DNA of 64,000 bases, taken from the NCBI RefSeq assembly GCF_018687815.1, contig NZ_CP061306.1:558001-622000 (forward strand), read 5' to 3'. This DNA is from Polynucleobacter sp. JS-JIR-II-b4. GTDB lineage: Bacteria > Pseudomonadota > Gammaproteobacteria > Burkholderiales > Burkholderiaceae. The position numbers and the translations under genes were made by a program. Position 1 is the first letter of the stretch. Each line of letters opens with the position of its first letter. Below the pieces are notes generated by a model that saw nothing but the letters and a program-made list of their open reading frames with translations, had not been told where the DNA came from and ran no database searches. Shown here piece by piece: positions 1 to 11,391 of the stretch.

Positions 1-1220
<1,220 letters not shown>

Positions 1221-1231
1221 TTTCTTTCGGC

Positions 1232-1723
1232 GTGAATATATTTTCTGAAATTGCCATTCGGGCGCGCAATACCATTCATGAGGCTCGGTGCAATATCATC
1301 CTGACCTCTTCTAGTCCATTTTCTCGGGCAACAACCCAGGGTCACATCACCGCCAGTGGCTTAGTCATCAAGGATGACAAGGCTTTGCTAATTTTTCATC
1401 CGTATATCAAGCGTTGGTTTCAGCCGGGTGGTCACATTGATGAGGGTGATTCGCCGATAGAGGCTGCAATTAGAGAGGTTTATGAAGAAACTGGTTATGT
1501 CTGCGAATCAGATCCTGATAGCCAAGATCCAATTGATATTGATTTTCACGAGATACCTGAAAACCCCAAAAAGGGCGAAGGGGCCCATCTACATATTGAT
1601 TTGCTTTATCGCTTGAGAGTCTTGAGACAAGAGCAACCTGCAGAAGATATTGAATGTAGGTGGGTTGCTTTTAGAGATATCGAAAGCATTCGCATCCAAC
1701 GTGCTTTGGCTAAATTGGCTTAA
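1232..1723 (+). CDS. Nudix hydrolase
   Basis: A 163-residue Nudix-family hydrolase, expected to cleave a nucleoside-diphosphate-linked substrate; the substrate cannot be read from sequence. The Nudix box spans roughly residues 67-89, with the core REVYEETGY; the first acidic position of the box is Asp instead of the usual Glu. A WFQPGGH segment precedes it, as in many MutT-like proteins. The start is taken as GTG just after ligA, implying co-transcription. Its last four bases overlap the end of the convergent glnD gene, so the two transcripts meet tail to tail without a terminator between them. Confidence 0.9.
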   Translation: MNIFSEIAIRARNTIHEARCNIILTSSSPFSRATTQGHITASGLVIKDDKALLIFHPYIKRWFQPGGHIDEGDSPIEAAIREVYEETGYVCESDPDSQDPIDIDFHEIPENPKKGEGAHLHIDLLYRLRVLRQEQPAEDIECRWVAFRDIESIRIQRALAKLA

Positions 1724-4317
1724 GCCCCTAGAGCCTCAAGCAATTCTGTCTCCAGCTGGATCTGTAGCTTTGGGTTCTTACCCAGGTTAGCCGCATCTAA
1801 AAGTAGAACGTCTTCCACTCTCTCGCCCAATGTATTAATTCTGGCAGTATGAATAGAGACCTGATGTTTCGCTAATACCCTGGAGATCGTGTAAAGCAAG
1901 CCAGTGCGGTCACTTGCTGAGAGAGCCAGTGTGTAATATCTGCCGCGGTCATCTGGAACCATGTGTACGCGTGGCTGAATTGGGAAAGTGCGCGACTGTC
2001 TTGAAAGACGGCCCATGCTTGGGTTAGGTAGTGGCTCCGCATTCGTTAAAGCCTCGGTCAACTCAAATTCAACGAGTTGGATAAGGTCGCGATAGCTGCC
2101 ACCTTCATCTACCAGGTTGCTGCCGGAGATTTGGAAGGTATCTAGAGCATAGCCATGACGCGTCGTGTGAATACGGGCATCCCAAATTGAGAAGCCGTGT
2201 CTTTCAAAGTAAGCGCAGATTCTGGCAAAGAGATCTTCCTGGTCTTTAACGTAGACAGCCACTTGCAAGCCTTCGCCAATAGGCGACAGTCTTGCTCTCA
2301 CAATGGGTTGATCGCTATTGACCTTGTTGTATAGATGACGTGTGAGCCAAGCAATGTCAGATGAGTCCTGTCTTAGGAAGAAGGCTACATCCAATTGCTT
2401 CCATAGATCCTCATATGATTCGTCATTAATGCCATACAGACGTAATTTGGCTTTGGACTCTTCTTGGTGTTGCGCCAATTCTGATGAGGCATCTGTCTTG
2501 GCTCCGCCGAGCACTCTTAAGGTCGCGCGATATAGATCCTCAAGTAGCTTGCCTTTCCAGGCATTCCAAACCTTAGGGCTGGTTCCACGTACATCAGCCA
2601 CGGTTAATAAATAGAGCGCAGTAAGGTGACGCTCATCACCTACTTTTTTGGCAAACGCCTTCACGACATCGGGGTCGGTGATATCTTGTTTCTGAGCGGT
2701 TTGACTCATGTTGAGGTGCTCAGCAACCAACCATACCAATAGCTCAGTATCTTTCTTATCTAAGCCATGATCCTTGGCGAACTTACGCATGTCTGCTCTG
2801 CCCAATTGTGAGTGATCACCACCACGTCCTTTGGCAATGTCATGAAAGAGCGCGGCAATGACCAGCAACCAAGGTTTCTCAAAGTGAGCAATGAGGCTGC
2901 TGCAGAAGGGGAATTCATGGGTATGTTCAACCACCATAAAGCGGCGTACATTCCGCAGCACCATCAAGATGTGTTGGTCAACGGTATACACGTGAAATAA
3001 GTCATGCTGCATCTGCCCAACAATCTTGCGGAAGGCCGGGAGATAGCGACCTAGAACGCTACTGCGATTCATGAGATGGAAGGCACGACTGACGCCTTCG
3101 GGCTGCTTCAGTATTTCAATAAAAAGGGCTCTATTAATTGGGTCGGCGCGCCACTTGCTATCCATCTTGGTGCGAGCGTTATATAGAGCTCTAAAAATAG
3201 TTGCAGACAGGCTCTTTACATTTGAGGTTTGAGCAAATACCAAGAAGGTTCTTAGAATTTGTTCGGGATGCTTTTGAAAGAGCTGCGGGTCAGTGATATC
3301 CAATACCCCTTGACGCTCAATAAAGTGCTCGTTACCTTCACCTGGAATGGCGAGAATCGTTTTGGACTCTTGCGGAAAGAGCAAAGCTTCAATATTTTGC
3401 AAGAGAACGTCATTTAATTGGGTAACCGCTTTTGCTGCCCAGTAGTAGCGACGCATGATGGCTTCGCTGGCACGACGTGAGGATTCTTCTGTGATCCCCA
3501 TGGATTCTGCAAGTGCTGCTTGCAAGTCAAATGCAAGAACATCTTGTCTGCGCCCTGCAAGTAAATGCAAATTAGCGCGCAGCGTTTCCAGGAAGCGTTG
3601 GTTACGATTAAGCTCAGTCAGTTCGCGCTGTGTGACCAGTCCAGCTTCGTTGAGATTCTTAAAGGTATCGCCCAACAACGCCGCTTTGCTTACCCAAGAA
3701 ATCACCTGTAAGTCGCGTAAGCCCCCAGGGCTCTCTTTGCAATTAGGCTCTAAAGAGTAGGGAGTGTTCTGATATTTGTAATGACGCTGAATTTGTTCGG
3801 CTTGCTTGGCCTGAAAGAAGGCCTTTGGATCCATGGCCGCTTCAAAAGCTTTGGCGAAGTCTTTGAATAATTGTTTATTGCCGCAAATGAGGCGCGCCTC
3901 TAATAGAGATGTACGTACAGTAATGTCTTGCTCGGACTCTGACATACATTCAGCCACGCTTCTGACTGAAGAGCCTATTTCCAATCCTGTATCCCAACAG
4001 CTTGCAACAAATTGCTCAACTTGCTTTAAAAGAGCTCTAGCCTGTTCTTCGTCAGCAGGCAGCAGAATCAGAATATCAATATCGGAGTAAGGAAAAAGTG
4101 CACCTCTACCGAATCCGCCAACTGCGACTAGAGTGGCTTCATTATTTAAGCCGCAGTTAGTCCACAGATGGGAGAGGAGTTGATCGCTTAACTTAGAAAG
4201 TTGCTTAGTTAATTTACCAACAGACTGTGTTTTTCTAAACCCGTCGTAAGCAATCTCGCGCGCTGCACGCAGGCTAGCTGCATCAATAATGTTGCCGTCT
4301 GCCTGCGACTTGCTCAT
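1720..4317 (-). CDS. glnD: [Protein-PII] uridylyltransferase / uridylyl-removing enzyme
   Basis: Senses glutamine and adds or removes UMP on PII proteins, controlling nitrogen assimilation. At 865 residues it is full length. Visible parts in order: an N-terminal nucleotidyltransferase domain with [19 protein letters not shown] (two metal-binding Asp), a central HD hydrolase domain with [12 protein letters not shown], and two C-terminal ACT domains (around residues 675-750 and 785-865). It lies three bases after map and is probably transcribed with it, an arrangement common in Betaproteobacteria. Confidence 0.97.
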   Translation of the reverse strand: MSKSQADGNIIDAASLRAAREIAYDGFRKTQSVGKLTKQLSKLSDQLLSHLWTNCGLNNEATLVAVGGFGRGALFPYSDIDILILLPADEEQARALLKQVEQFVASCWDTGLEIGSSVRSVAECMSESEQDITVRTSLLEARLICGNKQLFKDFAKAFEAAMDPKAFFQAKQAEQIQRHYKYQNTPYSLEPNCKESPGGLRDLQVISWVSKAALLGDTFKNLNEAGLVTQRELTELNRNQRFLETLRANLHLLAGRRQDVLAFDLQAALAESMGITEESSRRASEAIMRRYYWAAKAVTQLNDVLLQNIEALLFPQESKTILAIPGEGNEHFIERQGVLDITDPQLFQKHPEQILRTFLVFAQTSNVKSLSATIFRALYNARTKMDSKWRADPINRALFIEILKQPEGVSRAFHLMNRSSVLGRYLPAFRKIVGQMQHDLFHVYTVDQHILMVLRNVRRFMVVEHTHEFPFCSSLIAHFEKPWLLVIAALFHDIAKGRGGDHSQLGRADMRKFAKDHGLDKKDTELLVWLVAEHLNMSQTAQKQDITDPDVVKAFAKKVGDERHLTALYLLTVADVRGTSPKVWNAWKGKLLEDLYRATLRVLGGAKTDASSELAQHQEESKAKLRLYGINDESYEDLWKQLDVAFFLRQDSSDIAWLTRHLYNKVNSDQPIVRARLSPIGEGLQVAVYVKDQEDLFARICAYFERHGFSIWDARIHTTRHGYALDTFQISGSNLVDEGGSYRDLIQLVEFELTEALTNAEPLPNPSMGRLSRQSRTFPIQPRVHMVPDDRGRYYTLALSASDRTGLLYTISRVLAKHQVSIHTARINTLGERVEDVLLLDAANLGKNPKLQIQLETELLEALGA

Positions 4318-4320
4318 GGA

Positions 4321-5157
4321 CTATGCGCTTGCTAATGTGGGTCTAAATGAAAGACCTTTAACGCAATCAGGAGGTGGGTTGCTACCTTCTGACCAAGTCA
4401 GCACCTCAACACCTGTTGGGGTAACCAACAGCGTATGTTCCCATTGGGCTGACAGGCTACGATCTTTTGTCTTCACGGTCCATTGATCGGGCATAGTGCG
4501 AATATCGCGTTTGCCCGCGTTGATCATGGGTTCGATCGTAAAGGTCATGCCGACTTCTAGTTTTTCACCAGTACCCGGTTTGCCGTAGTGAAGAATTTGT
4601 GGGTCTTGGTGAAACACTTTGCCAATACCGTGACCGCAGTACTCACGTACTACTGAGTAACCCGCTTTTTCTGCATGAGTTTGAATGACGTGACCAATGT
4701 CACCGAGTGATGCTCCAGGCTTTACTTGAGCTATGCCAAGCCACATACATTCAAAAGTAGTTTGCGTAAGGCGTTTAGCCATGACGGAAACTTCACCCAC
4801 CATGAACATACGGCTGGTGTCACCGTAGTAGCCATCAGGAGTAATGACAGTGATGTCGAGGTTCACAACATCACCAGTTTTGAGAACTTTGTCTCCTGGA
4901 ATGCCGTGGCAGATCACATCATTCACGGAAGTGCAAATGGATGCTGGAAAGGGTGGGTACCCAGGTGGCTGATAATTTAATGGGGCTGGAATAGTCTTCT
5001 GGACATCGCGCATGTATTCATAGCAAATCCGATCCAGTTCCCCAGTGGTAACCCCGGCCTTGACGTGAGGAGCCACATGATCCAAAACTTCGCTTGCTAG
5101 GCGGCCAGCTTCTCGCATCCCAAGGATGTCTTTTTCTGCAGTAAATACACTATTCAT
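4321..5157 (-). CDS. map: Type I methionine aminopeptidase
   Basis: Removes the N-terminal Met from nascent proteins in the cytoplasm. The 278-residue protein carries the metal ligands of the family: Asp in NLDITV, Asp in YGDTSRMF, His in the GHGIGKVFH segment, Glu in FTIEPM and Glu in WEHTLLV. It is divergent from rpsB, the usual arrangement in proteobacteria, which couples N-terminal processing to ribosomal protein synthesis. The 268-base gap to rpsB carries several inverted repeats. glnD follows three bases after its stop. Confidence 0.97.
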   Translation of the reverse strand: MNSVFTAEKDILGMREAGRLASEVLDHVAPHVKAGVTTGELDRICYEYMRDVQKTIPAPLNYQPPGYPPFPASICTSVNDVICHGIPGDKVLKTGDVVNLDITVITPDGYYGDTSRMFMVGEVSVMAKRLTQTTFECMWLGIAQVKPGASLGDIGHVIQTHAEKAGYSVVREYCGHGIGKVFHQDPQILHYGKPGTGEKLEVGMTFTIEPMINAGKRDIRTMPDQWTVKTKDRSLSAQWEHTLLVTPTGVEVLTWSEGSNPPPDCVKGLSFRPTLASA

Positions 5158-5199
5158 GCCTTGATTATCAACGACTTGGATAGTTTTAGCTTAGTCATA

Positions 5200-5218
5200 T
5201 TGCCTAAATTTTAGGCAA
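5200..5218. promoter_or_regulatory. Perfect 9-bp inverted repeat between map and rpsB
   Basis: Arms TTGCCTAAA and TTTAGGCAA are separated by one base, giving a 19-bp symmetric site 43 bases upstream of the map start. The near-zero spacer suits a dimeric regulator's operator better than an RNA hairpin. I do not recognise a known regulator consensus in it. The function is inferred from symmetry and position only. Confidence 0.35.
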
Positions 5219-5261
5219 ATATCCCATTTTTGGGGCTTCTAGTGGCTATTTTGAGGGTTGG

Positions 5262-5281
5262 CCCCCTTTATTGTTTGGGGG
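5262..5281. repeat. Short inverted repeat CCCCC/GGGGG upstream of the rpsB promoter
   Basis: Five C (5262-5266) and five G (5277-5281) are separated by a T-rich 10-base loop. It sits just upstream of the putative rpsB -10 box. A smaller CCCA/TGGG repeat lies at about 5223-5234. Role unknown. Confidence 0.3.
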
Positions 5282-5311
5282 TGAAGGTGGCTAGAGCATT
5301 GATATTTAAGC

Positions 5312-5317
5312 TATAAT
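5312..5317 (+). promoter_or_regulatory. Putative -10 box of the rpsB-tsf promoter
   Basis: A perfect TATAAT lies 109 bases before the rpsB start. No good -35 match is visible at the expected distance, so the assignment rests on the -10 alone and on the need for a promoter between divergent map and rpsB. It would give a leader of about 100 bases, long enough to hold the stem-loop at 5352-5401. Confidence 0.5.
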
Positions 5318-5351
5318 TTTGCACTCGGGTCCATTTTGGACTTGAAATCGC

Positions 5352-5401
5352 GAGTTGAGCCTTCCAGGGTGGCGTTTTTTAGCGCAGCTAGGACTCAACT
5401 T
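5352..5401 (+). promoter_or_regulatory. Putative structured rpsB leader (S2 autoregulatory element)
   Basis: GAGTTGAG (5352-5359) pairs with CTCAACTT (5394-5401), seven Watson-Crick pairs plus one G-U. They enclose a G/C-rich interior just upstream of the AGGAG ribosome-binding site at 5416-5420. Autoregulation of rpsB-tsf by S2 through its leader is established in Enterobacteria; applying it here is inference. Confidence 0.45.
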
Positions 5402-5425
5402 TAGAAACAACCCTTAGGAGAAGTT

Positions 5426-6175
5426 ATGTCAGTAACTATGCGTCAAATGCTGGAAGCCGGTTGCCATTTTGGTCACCAAACCCGTTTCTGGTCCCCAAGA
5501 ATGGCCCCTTACATTTTCGGCCATCGCAACAAAATCCACATCATCAACCTGGAAAAAACATTGCCAATGTTTCAGGACGCCCTGAAATTTGCAAAACAAG
5601 TTGCTTCTAATCGTGGCACTATTTTATTTGTTGGTACTAAGCGTCAATCACGCGAGATCATTGCTGAAGAAGCTGCTCGTGCTGGTATGCCTTACATCGA
5701 CAGCCGTTGGTTGGGTGGCACACTCACCAACTTCAAAACTGTTAAAGGTTCCCTCAAGCGTTTGAAAGACATGGCAGTTGCTAAAGAAGCTGGCGACTGG
5801 GAAAAGCTTTCAAAGAAAGAGGCTTTGACTAACGACCGTGATCTCGACAAATTGCAAAAAGCACTTGGCGGTATTCAAGATTTGAACGGTGTTCCTGATG
5901 CGATTTTCGTAGTTGACGTTGGCTATCACAAGATTGCTATTACTGAAGCCAACAAGCTTGGTATTCCAGTGATCGCTGTTGTAGATACCAACCACTCACC
6001 AGAAGGTGTTGATTACATCATCCCTGGTAACGATGACTCCAGCAAAGCGGTTCTCCTTTATGCGCGTGGCATTGCTGACGCAATCCTCGAAGGCAAAGCT
6101 AACTCTGTTCAAGAAATCTTGACAGCAGTTAAAGAAGGCGAAGAAGAGTTTGTTGAAGAAGGGAAAGCTGAATAA
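5426..6175 (+). CDS. rpsB: 30S ribosomal protein S2
   Basis: Small-subunit ribosomal protein needed for S1 binding and late 30S assembly. The 249-residue sequence shows the family signatures [20 protein letters not shown] at the start and PDAIFVVDV and [13 protein letters not shown] later. An AGGAG ribosome-binding site lies five bases before the ATG. The stop overlaps the tsf start by one base (TAATG), implying coupled translation with EF-Ts. Confidence 0.98.
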   Translation: MSVTMRQMLEAGCHFGHQTRFWSPRMAPYIFGHRNKIHIINLEKTLPMFQDALKFAKQVASNRGTILFVGTKRQSREIIAEEAARAGMPYIDSRWLGGTLTNFKTVKGSLKRLKDMAVAKEAGDWEKLSKKEALTNDRDLDKLQKALGGIQDLNGVPDAIFVVDVGYHKIAITEANKLGIPVIAVVDTNHSPEGVDYIIPGNDDSSKAVLLYARGIADAILEGKANSVQEILTAVKEGEEEFVEEGKAE

Positions 6176-7059
6176 TGGCCGCTATTTCCGCTGCAATGGT
6201 TGGCGAGTTACGCGCCAAAACTGATGCTCCGATGATGGAGTGCAAAAAAGCTTTGACTGAGGCTGATGGTGATATGGCTCGTGCAGAAGAAATTCTGCGT
6301 GTAAAGCTGGGTAGCAAAGCTGGTAAAGCCGCTTCTCGTGTAACGGCTGAAGGTATCGTTGCTACTTCTATCAATGGCACTACCGGTGCTTTGTTGGAAG
6401 TGAACTGCGAAACTGACTTCGTTTCTAAGAATGATGATTTCTTGGCATTTGTAAATGACTGCGTGAAGTTGGTTGCTGAAAAGAACCCAGCTGACGTTGC
6501 TGCATTGTTAGCATTGCCATTGAATGGTCAAACTGTTGATGAAGTTCGTAGCGCATTGATCGGTAAGATCGGCGAGAACATCATGCCGCGTCGCTTCAAG
6601 CGTTTCGCTGGTAGCAACAAGTTGGTTTCCTACCTCCACGGCACCCGTATTGGTGTCATGGTTGAGTTCGAAGGTGACGAAACTGCTGCTAAAGACGTTG
6701 CAATGCACATTGCTGCAATGAAGCCAGTAGCTTTGTCGATGGCTGACGTTCCTGCAGAAGCAATTGCTGTAGAGCGTAGTGTTGCTGTTCAAAAAGCTGC
6801 TGAATCTGGTAAACCACCAGAAATCGTTGAAAAGATGGTTGAAGGTTCTATTCAGAAGTACCTCAAAGAGGTTTCTTTGTTGAACCAGACTTTCGTTAAA
6901 AACGACAAGCAAACTGTAGAGCAAATGCTCAAGGCTGCAAATACAACAATCAAGGGTTTCACCATGTTTGTTGTAGGCGAGGGCATTGAGAAGCGTCAAG
7001 ACGACTTTGCAGCTGAAGTAGCTGCACAAGTGGCCGCCGCCTCTAAAGCAACAGCTTAA
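6175..7059 (+). CDS. tsf: Translation elongation factor Ts
   Basis: Guanine nucleotide exchange factor that recycles EF-Tu-GDP. The 294-residue protein starts with the UBA-like domain ([20 protein letters not shown]) and contains the core motif [14 protein letters not shown]. The C-terminal part has the [20 protein letters not shown] segment of the dimerisation region. It starts on the last base of the rpsB stop and is followed by a strong intrinsic terminator, so rpsB-tsf forms its own transcription unit. Confidence 0.98.
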   Translation: MAAISAAMVGELRAKTDAPMMECKKALTEADGDMARAEEILRVKLGSKAGKAASRVTAEGIVATSINGTTGALLEVNCETDFVSKNDDFLAFVNDCVKLVAEKNPADVAALLALPLNGQTVDEVRSALIGKIGENIMPRRFKRFAGSNKLVSYLHGTRIGVMVEFEGDETAAKDVAMHIAAMKPVALSMADVPAEAIAVERSVAVQKAAESGKPPEIVEKMVEGSIQKYLKEVSLLNQTFVKNDKQTVEQMLKAANTTIKGFTMFVVGEGIEKRQDDFAAEVAAQVAAASKATA

Positions 7060-7100
7060 TAGGTCAGTTTGGGGCTTGCCCCACTGCTTGGTAATACCCA

Positions 7101-7138
7101 AAAGGGCATAGAAACCTTAGTTTCTGTGCCCTTTTCTT
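7101..7138 (+). terminator. Rho-independent terminator after tsf
   Basis: A 15-bp stem (7101-7115 with 7120-7134, one G-U pair) has a four-base loop and runs into CTTTTCTTTG. It lies 41 bases after the tsf stop. Confidence 0.85.
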
Positions 7139-7157
7139 TGATCCCTCCCAAGCCCTT

Positions 7158-7163
7158 TATAAT
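7158..7163 (+). promoter_or_regulatory. Putative -10 box upstream of pyrH
   Basis: A perfect TATAAT lies 20 bases after the tsf terminator and 81 bases before pyrH. A -35 is not obvious (TTTGAT at 7138-7143 is too close). A promoter is expected here because the terminator separates pyrH from tsf. Confidence 0.4.
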
Positions 7164-7200
7164 TTGGCGGAGATATTAAAAAGTGCTTAAAGATCAATAA

Positions 7201-7223
7201 GCTAAGTAAGTTAATTACTTGGC
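7201..7223 (+). promoter_or_regulatory. Stem-loop in the pyrH leader
   Basis: GCTAAGTAA and TTACTTGGC form a 9-bp stem (one G-U) around a GTTAA loop, ending 21 bases before the pyrH ATG. There is no U-tract, so it is not a terminator. It could affect mRNA stability or ribosome access. Confidence 0.35.
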
Positions 7224-7244
7224 AAATTACGGAAAATAAAAAAC

Positions 7245-7955
7245 ATGCCAGCCTACAAACGAGTCCTCCTAAAACTATCTGGTGAAGCCCTTATGGGCGA
7301 TGATGCTTTTGGCATCAATCCAGTCACTATCGATTCCATGGTTAAAGAAATCGCCGATATTGTGAATATCGGAGTAGAGCTAGCGATTGTGATTGGTGGC
7401 GGAAATATTTTCCGTGGGGTTGCAGGTGGTGCCGCTGGTATGGATCGCGCAACTGCCGATTACATGGGTATGTTGGCAACCATGATGAATTCTTTAGCAT
7501 TGCAAGATGCGTTGCGTCAAAAAGGTGTTGAAGCGCGCGTGCAATCCGCTCTTCGCATGGATCAAGTGGTTGAGCCTTACATTCGTCCACGTGCAATTCG
7601 CGCGATGGGTGAGGGGAAGGTCGTTATTTTCGCAGCGGGTACGGGCAATCCATTCTTCACTACTGATACTGCTGCCGCTCTGCGTGGGGCTGAGATGGGT
7701 GTTGAGATTATGCTCAAAGCAACCAAGGTGGATGGTATTTATAGTGCTGATCCAGTAAAAGATCCAACTGCCACTTTATATAAAACCATTACGTTTGACG
7801 AAGCGTTAATCAAGAATCTACAAGTCATGGATGCAACTGCATTTGCATTGTGCCGTGATCGCAAATTACCAATCAAAGTATTTTCAATTCTCAAGCCAGG
7901 CGCATTAATGCGTGTAGTGCAAGGTGAACCTGAAGGTACTTTAGTACACGTTTAA
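7245..7955 (+). CDS. pyrH: UMP kinase
   Basis: Phosphorylates UMP to UDP in pyrimidine synthesis; hexameric bacterial type of the amino acid kinase fold. The 236-residue protein shows [14 protein letters not shown] (phosphate binding), [10 protein letters not shown] and [17 protein letters not shown], all typical. It heads the frr-uppS-cdsA-dxr run; frr starts 24 bases later. Confidence 0.98.
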   Translation: MPAYKRVLLKLSGEALMGDDAFGINPVTIDSMVKEIADIVNIGVELAIVIGGGNIFRGVAGGAAGMDRATADYMGMLATMMNSLALQDALRQKGVEARVQSALRMDQVVEPYIRPRAIRAMGEGKVVIFAAGTGNPFFTTDTAAALRGAEMGVEIMLKATKVDGIYSADPVKDPTATLYKTITFDEALIKNLQVMDATAFALCRDRKLPIKVFSILKPGALMRVVQGEPEGTLVHV

Positions 7956-7979
7956 GGTACATGTTTAATAGGAGGCCTG

Positions 7980-8540
7980 ATGTCTGCAGCAGAAATTAAA
8001 ACCAATACTGATCAAAAGATGCAAAAGTCTATTGAGGCTTTGAAAACCAATTTAGCCAAGATTCGCTCTGGCCGTGCTAACCCAGGAATTCTGGAGCACA
8101 TTCAGGTGGATTATTACGGTAACCCAACGCCATTAAGTCAGGTTGCTAGCCTAGGCTTAGCGGATGCACGCACCATTAACGTTCAACCATTTGAAAAAAC
8201 GATGGTTGCGGTGATTGAAAAAGCAATTCGTGATTCTGATCTTGGCTTAAACCCAGCATCTCAAGGCACTGTAATCCGCGTACCAATGCCTGCCTTGACT
8301 GAAGAGCGCCGCCGCGACCTCACTAAGGTTGTGAAGAATGAAGGTGAAGAAACTAAGATTGCTGTTCGTAATTTGCGTCGCGACGCAAATGAGCATTTAA
8401 AGCGCCTTACTAAAGATAAAGAAATTTCCGAGGATGAAGAGCGCCGCGCTACTGATGACATTCAGAAGATGACGGATAAAGCAGTGATTGATGTTGATAA
8501 GATCGTTTCTGAAAAAGAAAAAGAGATCATGACGGTTTAA
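7980..8540 (+). CDS. frr: Ribosome recycling factor
   Basis: Splits the post-termination ribosome together with EF-G. The 186-residue sequence has the family's helical domain with [15 protein letters not shown] and the [11 protein letters not shown] turn. A strong GGAGG ribosome-binding site lies at 7971-7975. It follows pyrH and precedes uppS, a conserved order. Confidence 0.98.
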   Translation: MSAAEIKTNTDQKMQKSIEALKTNLAKIRSGRANPGILEHIQVDYYGNPTPLSQVASLGLADARTINVQPFEKTMVAVIEKAIRDSDLGLNPASQGTVIRVPMPALTEERRRDLTKVVKNEGEETKIAVRNLRRDANEHLKRLTKDKEISEDEERRATDDIQKMTDKAVIDVDKIVSEKEKEIMTV

Positions 8541-8565
8541 AACCGCCTTGAATTTTTAGCCTCTC

Positions 8566-9339
8566 ATGACTCAACACTCTAGTTCAACCCTAGCTATCCC
8601 GGAGGTAAGTGCCATACCTCGCCATGTGGCGATCATCATGGATGGCAATGGGCGTTGGGCTAGCAAGCGGATGATGCCTCGCGTTGCGGGGCACTCAGAG
8701 GGTTTGAGCGCTGTACGGAAAATCGTTGAAGAATGCCGCAAGCTTGGTGTTGAATACCTCACAGTATTTGCCTTTAGTTCAGAGAACTGGCGTCGCCCAC
8801 CAGAAGAGGTGGGTTTCTTGATGAAATTATTTCTGAAGTCACTCAAGGGTGAAGTATCTCGTTTGGCAGAAAACGATATTGCTTTGCGGTTGATTGGTGA
8901 CTTGAGTCGTTTTGATTCTGCTATTCAAGAGATGGTGCAATTCTCTGAGCAAAAGACGGCTGGCTGCAAAGGCTTAACTTTTACGATTGCCGCTAACTAT
9001 GGTGGTCGCTGGGATATCTTGCAGGCAATGCGCCAATGTCTTTCTGCTAATCCCAATTTAAAGCCAGAGCAGGTTACTGAAGAATTGCTTCAGCCTCATC
9101 TTTCAATGGCTTACGCACCAGAGCCAGATTTGTTTATCCGCACTGGTGGCGAGCAGCGCGTAAGTAATTTCTTGTTATGGCAACTGGCATACACTGAGTT
9201 GTACTTCACGGATGTTTTGTGGCCTGACTTTGATGAGAAAGAATTGCACAAGGCATTTGACTGGTTTAGCCAGCGCGAGCGCCGTTTTGGTCGTACCAGT
9301 GCTCAGCTTGCATCTCAAGCAATGAGTGATGCAGTTTGA
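8566..9339 (+). CDS. uppS: Undecaprenyl diphosphate synthase (cis-prenyltransferase)
   Basis: Makes the C55 carrier lipid for cell-wall and O-antigen synthesis by adding isopentenyl units to farnesyl diphosphate. At 257 residues it has the catalytic [13 protein letters not shown] near the N-terminus, the [11 protein letters not shown] motif and the C-terminal pair [19 protein letters not shown] and TDVLWPDF. It is co-directional with cdsA, which starts 28 bases later. Confidence 0.97.
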   Translation: MTQHSSSTLAIPEVSAIPRHVAIIMDGNGRWASKRMMPRVAGHSEGLSAVRKIVEECRKLGVEYLTVFAFSSENWRRPPEEVGFLMKLFLKSLKGEVSRLAENDIALRLIGDLSRFDSAIQEMVQFSEQKTAGCKGLTFTIAANYGGRWDILQAMRQCLSANPNLKPEQVTEELLQPHLSMAYAPEPDLFIRTGGEQRVSNFLLWQLAYTELYFTDVLWPDFDEKELHKAFDWFSQRERRFGRTSAQLASQAMSDAV

Positions 9340-9367
9340 CGCTGCCAATTACTAAGCTCAATCCCTC

Positions 9368-10195
9368 ATGTTAAAAACCCGAGTTATTACCGCCCTTGTT
9401 CTATTGGCGGTATTGCTGCCTATTCTGTTTTTACTCCCGGCAATGTATGTTGGTGTATTCTTTTTGGTGGCATTGTTGGCTGCCGCTTGGGAATGGAGTC
9501 GCTTATTGGCGCCTGAGGCTGGACGTGCTGCTTGGTTATACGCATTATTTTGCTTGGCCATTATTTTGTTTCTGTTGGGGATGCAAAATGCCTCCTGGCA
9601 ATTTGCCTTATTGCTACTAGCTGTCATTTTCTGGTTCTTCGTAGCACCATTTATATTGGCTAAAGGCATGAATTTGTCGCTGGAAAAGCTACGACCTTTC
9701 TATGTTGTGCTCGGCTTAATTTTGTTGCCAGCCACTTGGTTTGCATTAGTGTTTTTGCGCGAGTTAGGGCTGATCTTTTTACTTAGCAGCATGGCTCTAG
9801 TATGGGTTGCCGATATTGGTGCTTACTTTGTCGGCAAGGCGTTTGGTAAACGTAAGCTTGCTGTGCAAATTAGTCCAGGTAAATCGATTGAAGGTGCTAT
9901 TGGCGGTTTAATACTCTGCTATGTTTATGCGTTCTTATGCGTTTACTTCTTGCCCTTTGAATCGACTTTGTTTGGAGCATGGGCTATCCGCTTTGGTTGG
10001 GTTCCCATGTTCCTGATGGTGACCGTATTAACAGCCTTCAGTATTTTTGGGGACTTATTTGAATCTCAGTTAAAGCGTTTAGCTGGCGTTAAAGATTCCA
10101 GTCATTTATTACCAGGTCATGGCGGAGTGTTGGATCGGGTGGATGCCTTGATCCCAGCAATGCCCATCGCAGCGCTCTTAGCGGGATTTGTGTAA
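9368..10195 (+). CDS. cdsA: Phosphatidate cytidylyltransferase
   Basis: Integral membrane enzyme making CDP-diacylglycerol from phosphatidate and CTP. The 275-residue protein has about eight hydrophobic segments and ends in the family signature [20 protein letters not shown]. Its last base is the first base of the dxr ATG, so the two are translationally coupled. Confidence 0.95.
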   Translation: MLKTRVITALVLLAVLLPILFLLPAMYVGVFFLVALLAAAWEWSRLLAPEAGRAAWLYALFCLAIILFLLGMQNASWQFALLLLAVIFWFFVAPFILAKGMNLSLEKLRPFYVVLGLILLPATWFALVFLRELGLIFLLSSMALVWVADIGAYFVGKAFGKRKLAVQISPGKSIEGAIGGLILCYVYAFLCVYFLPFESTLFGAWAIRFGWVPMFLMVTVLTAFSIFGDLFESQLKRLAGVKDSSHLLPGHGGVLDRVDALIPAMPIAALLAGFV

Positions 10196-11391
10196 TGTCA
10201 GTCAAGAAGGTCGCGATCCTAGGCTCAACTGGCTCCATTGGCGTTAACACGCTCGATGTGATTCGTGCCCACCCAGATCGCTTCAAGGTGGTTGCGCTTA
10301 CCGCAGCAAAGCAGGTAGATTTACTGGCTGAGCAGTGTGCCGAATTTAAGCCAACCATTGCGGTAGTGGCGGATGCCGATGGTGCCGCTCGTTTAAGCAA
10401 GATTTTGCTCGAGAAAAAAATAAATACGCAGGTCTTGTATGGACCGCAAGCTTTAGTCAAGGCCGTTACTGAATCTGATTGCGATACTGTCATGGCTGCC
10501 ATTGTGGGTGCTGCAGGATTAGTGCCCGCCTTAGCTGCTGCAAAAGCTGGCAAAAGAGTGCTACTCGCAAATAAAGAAGCCTTAGTAATGTCTGGCGATT
10601 TATTTATGCAGGCGATGAAGGTCGGTGGTGGCGAATTATTGCCAATCGATAGTGAGCACAATGCCATTTTTCAATGCCTACCTAGTCAATTTTCTAAAGC
10701 CCCCAATCCTAGCCTAGGGGTTGAAGAGCTATGGTTAACTGCTTCAGGAGGCCCATTCAGAAATACACCGCTTGATCAATTGGCTGACATTACTCCTGAA
10801 CAAGCATGCGCACATCCTAACTGGGTGATGGGTAGAAAAATTTCAGTTGATTCTGCGACGATGATGAACAAAGGCCTTGAAGTGATTGAGGCGTTTTGGT
10901 TATTTGGTTTGCCTTTAGAAAAAATTAAAGTATTCATTCACCCGCAAAGCGTTGTGCATTCGATGGTGCGTTATCGTGATGGTTCTGTGCTTGCGCAATT
11001 GGGTCAGCCTGATATGCGAACCCCTATTGCTTACGGCCTGGCGTGGCCGGAGCGTATTGAGGCGGGTGTAGCTCCATTGAGTTTGACGCAGTTGGCGAAT
11101 TTAAGTTTTGCTGATCCAGAGTTAGAGCGCTTTCCTTGTCTCTCGTTGGCGTTTGCTGCCGCTAAAGCAGGAGGTACTGCACCAGCAGTTCTGAACGCCG
11201 CCAATGAAGTTGCAGTAGCAGCCTTCTTAGATGAAGGCCTACCGTATTTGCAAATCCCCCATGTGGTGGAGAGTGTGTTGAGCACTATTTCTTCCGTTAA
11301 TGCAGACTCGCTAGAGTTAATTTTGGATGTTGATGCTCGCGCTCGTCAAGCAGCGCAAGTAGTGGTGAAGGAAATTCTTTGCAGGCATTGA
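10195..11391 (+). CDS. dxr: 1-deoxy-D-xylulose 5-phosphate reductoisomerase
   Basis: Converts DXP to MEP in the non-mevalonate isoprenoid pathway, using NADPH. The 398-residue protein begins with the Rossmann motif [18 protein letters not shown] and contains [19 protein letters not shown] and the [13 protein letters not shown] segment [27 protein letters not shown] active-site region split over residues near 205-225. It shares the pathway with uppS upstream. Its 3' end overlaps the likely TTG start of rseP. Confidence 0.97.
   Translation: MSVKKVAILGSTGSIGVNTLDVIRAHPDRFKVVALTAAKQVDLLAEQCAEFKPTIAVVADADGAARLSKILLEKKINTQVLYGPQALVKAVTESDCDTVMAAIVGAAGLVPALAAAKAGKRVLLANKEALVMSGDLFMQAMKVGGGELLPIDSEHNAIFQCLPSQFSKAPNPSLGVEELWLTASGGPFRNTPLDQLADITPEQACAHPNWVMGRKISVDSATMMNKGLEVIEAFWLFGLPLEKIKVFIHPQSVVHSMVRYRDGSVLAQLGQPDMRTPIAYGLAWPERIEAGVAPLSLTQLANLSFADPELERFPCLSLAFAAAKAGGTAPAVLNAANEVAVAAFLDEGLPYLQIPHVVESVLSTISSVNADSLELILDVDARARQAAQVVVKEILCRH

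Noticed and set aside
6508..7101. A long open frame of about 197 codons on the minus strand opposite tsf
   Set aside because: It is fully inside tsf, has a Cys/Asn/His-rich composition typical of antisense frames of a highly expressed gene, and resembles no family.
10089..10667. A 192-codon minus-strand frame opposite the cdsA end and dxr
   Set aside because: Mirror image of the conserved dxr frame with low-complexity Ser/Thr/Ala composition; no ribosome-binding site or homology seen.
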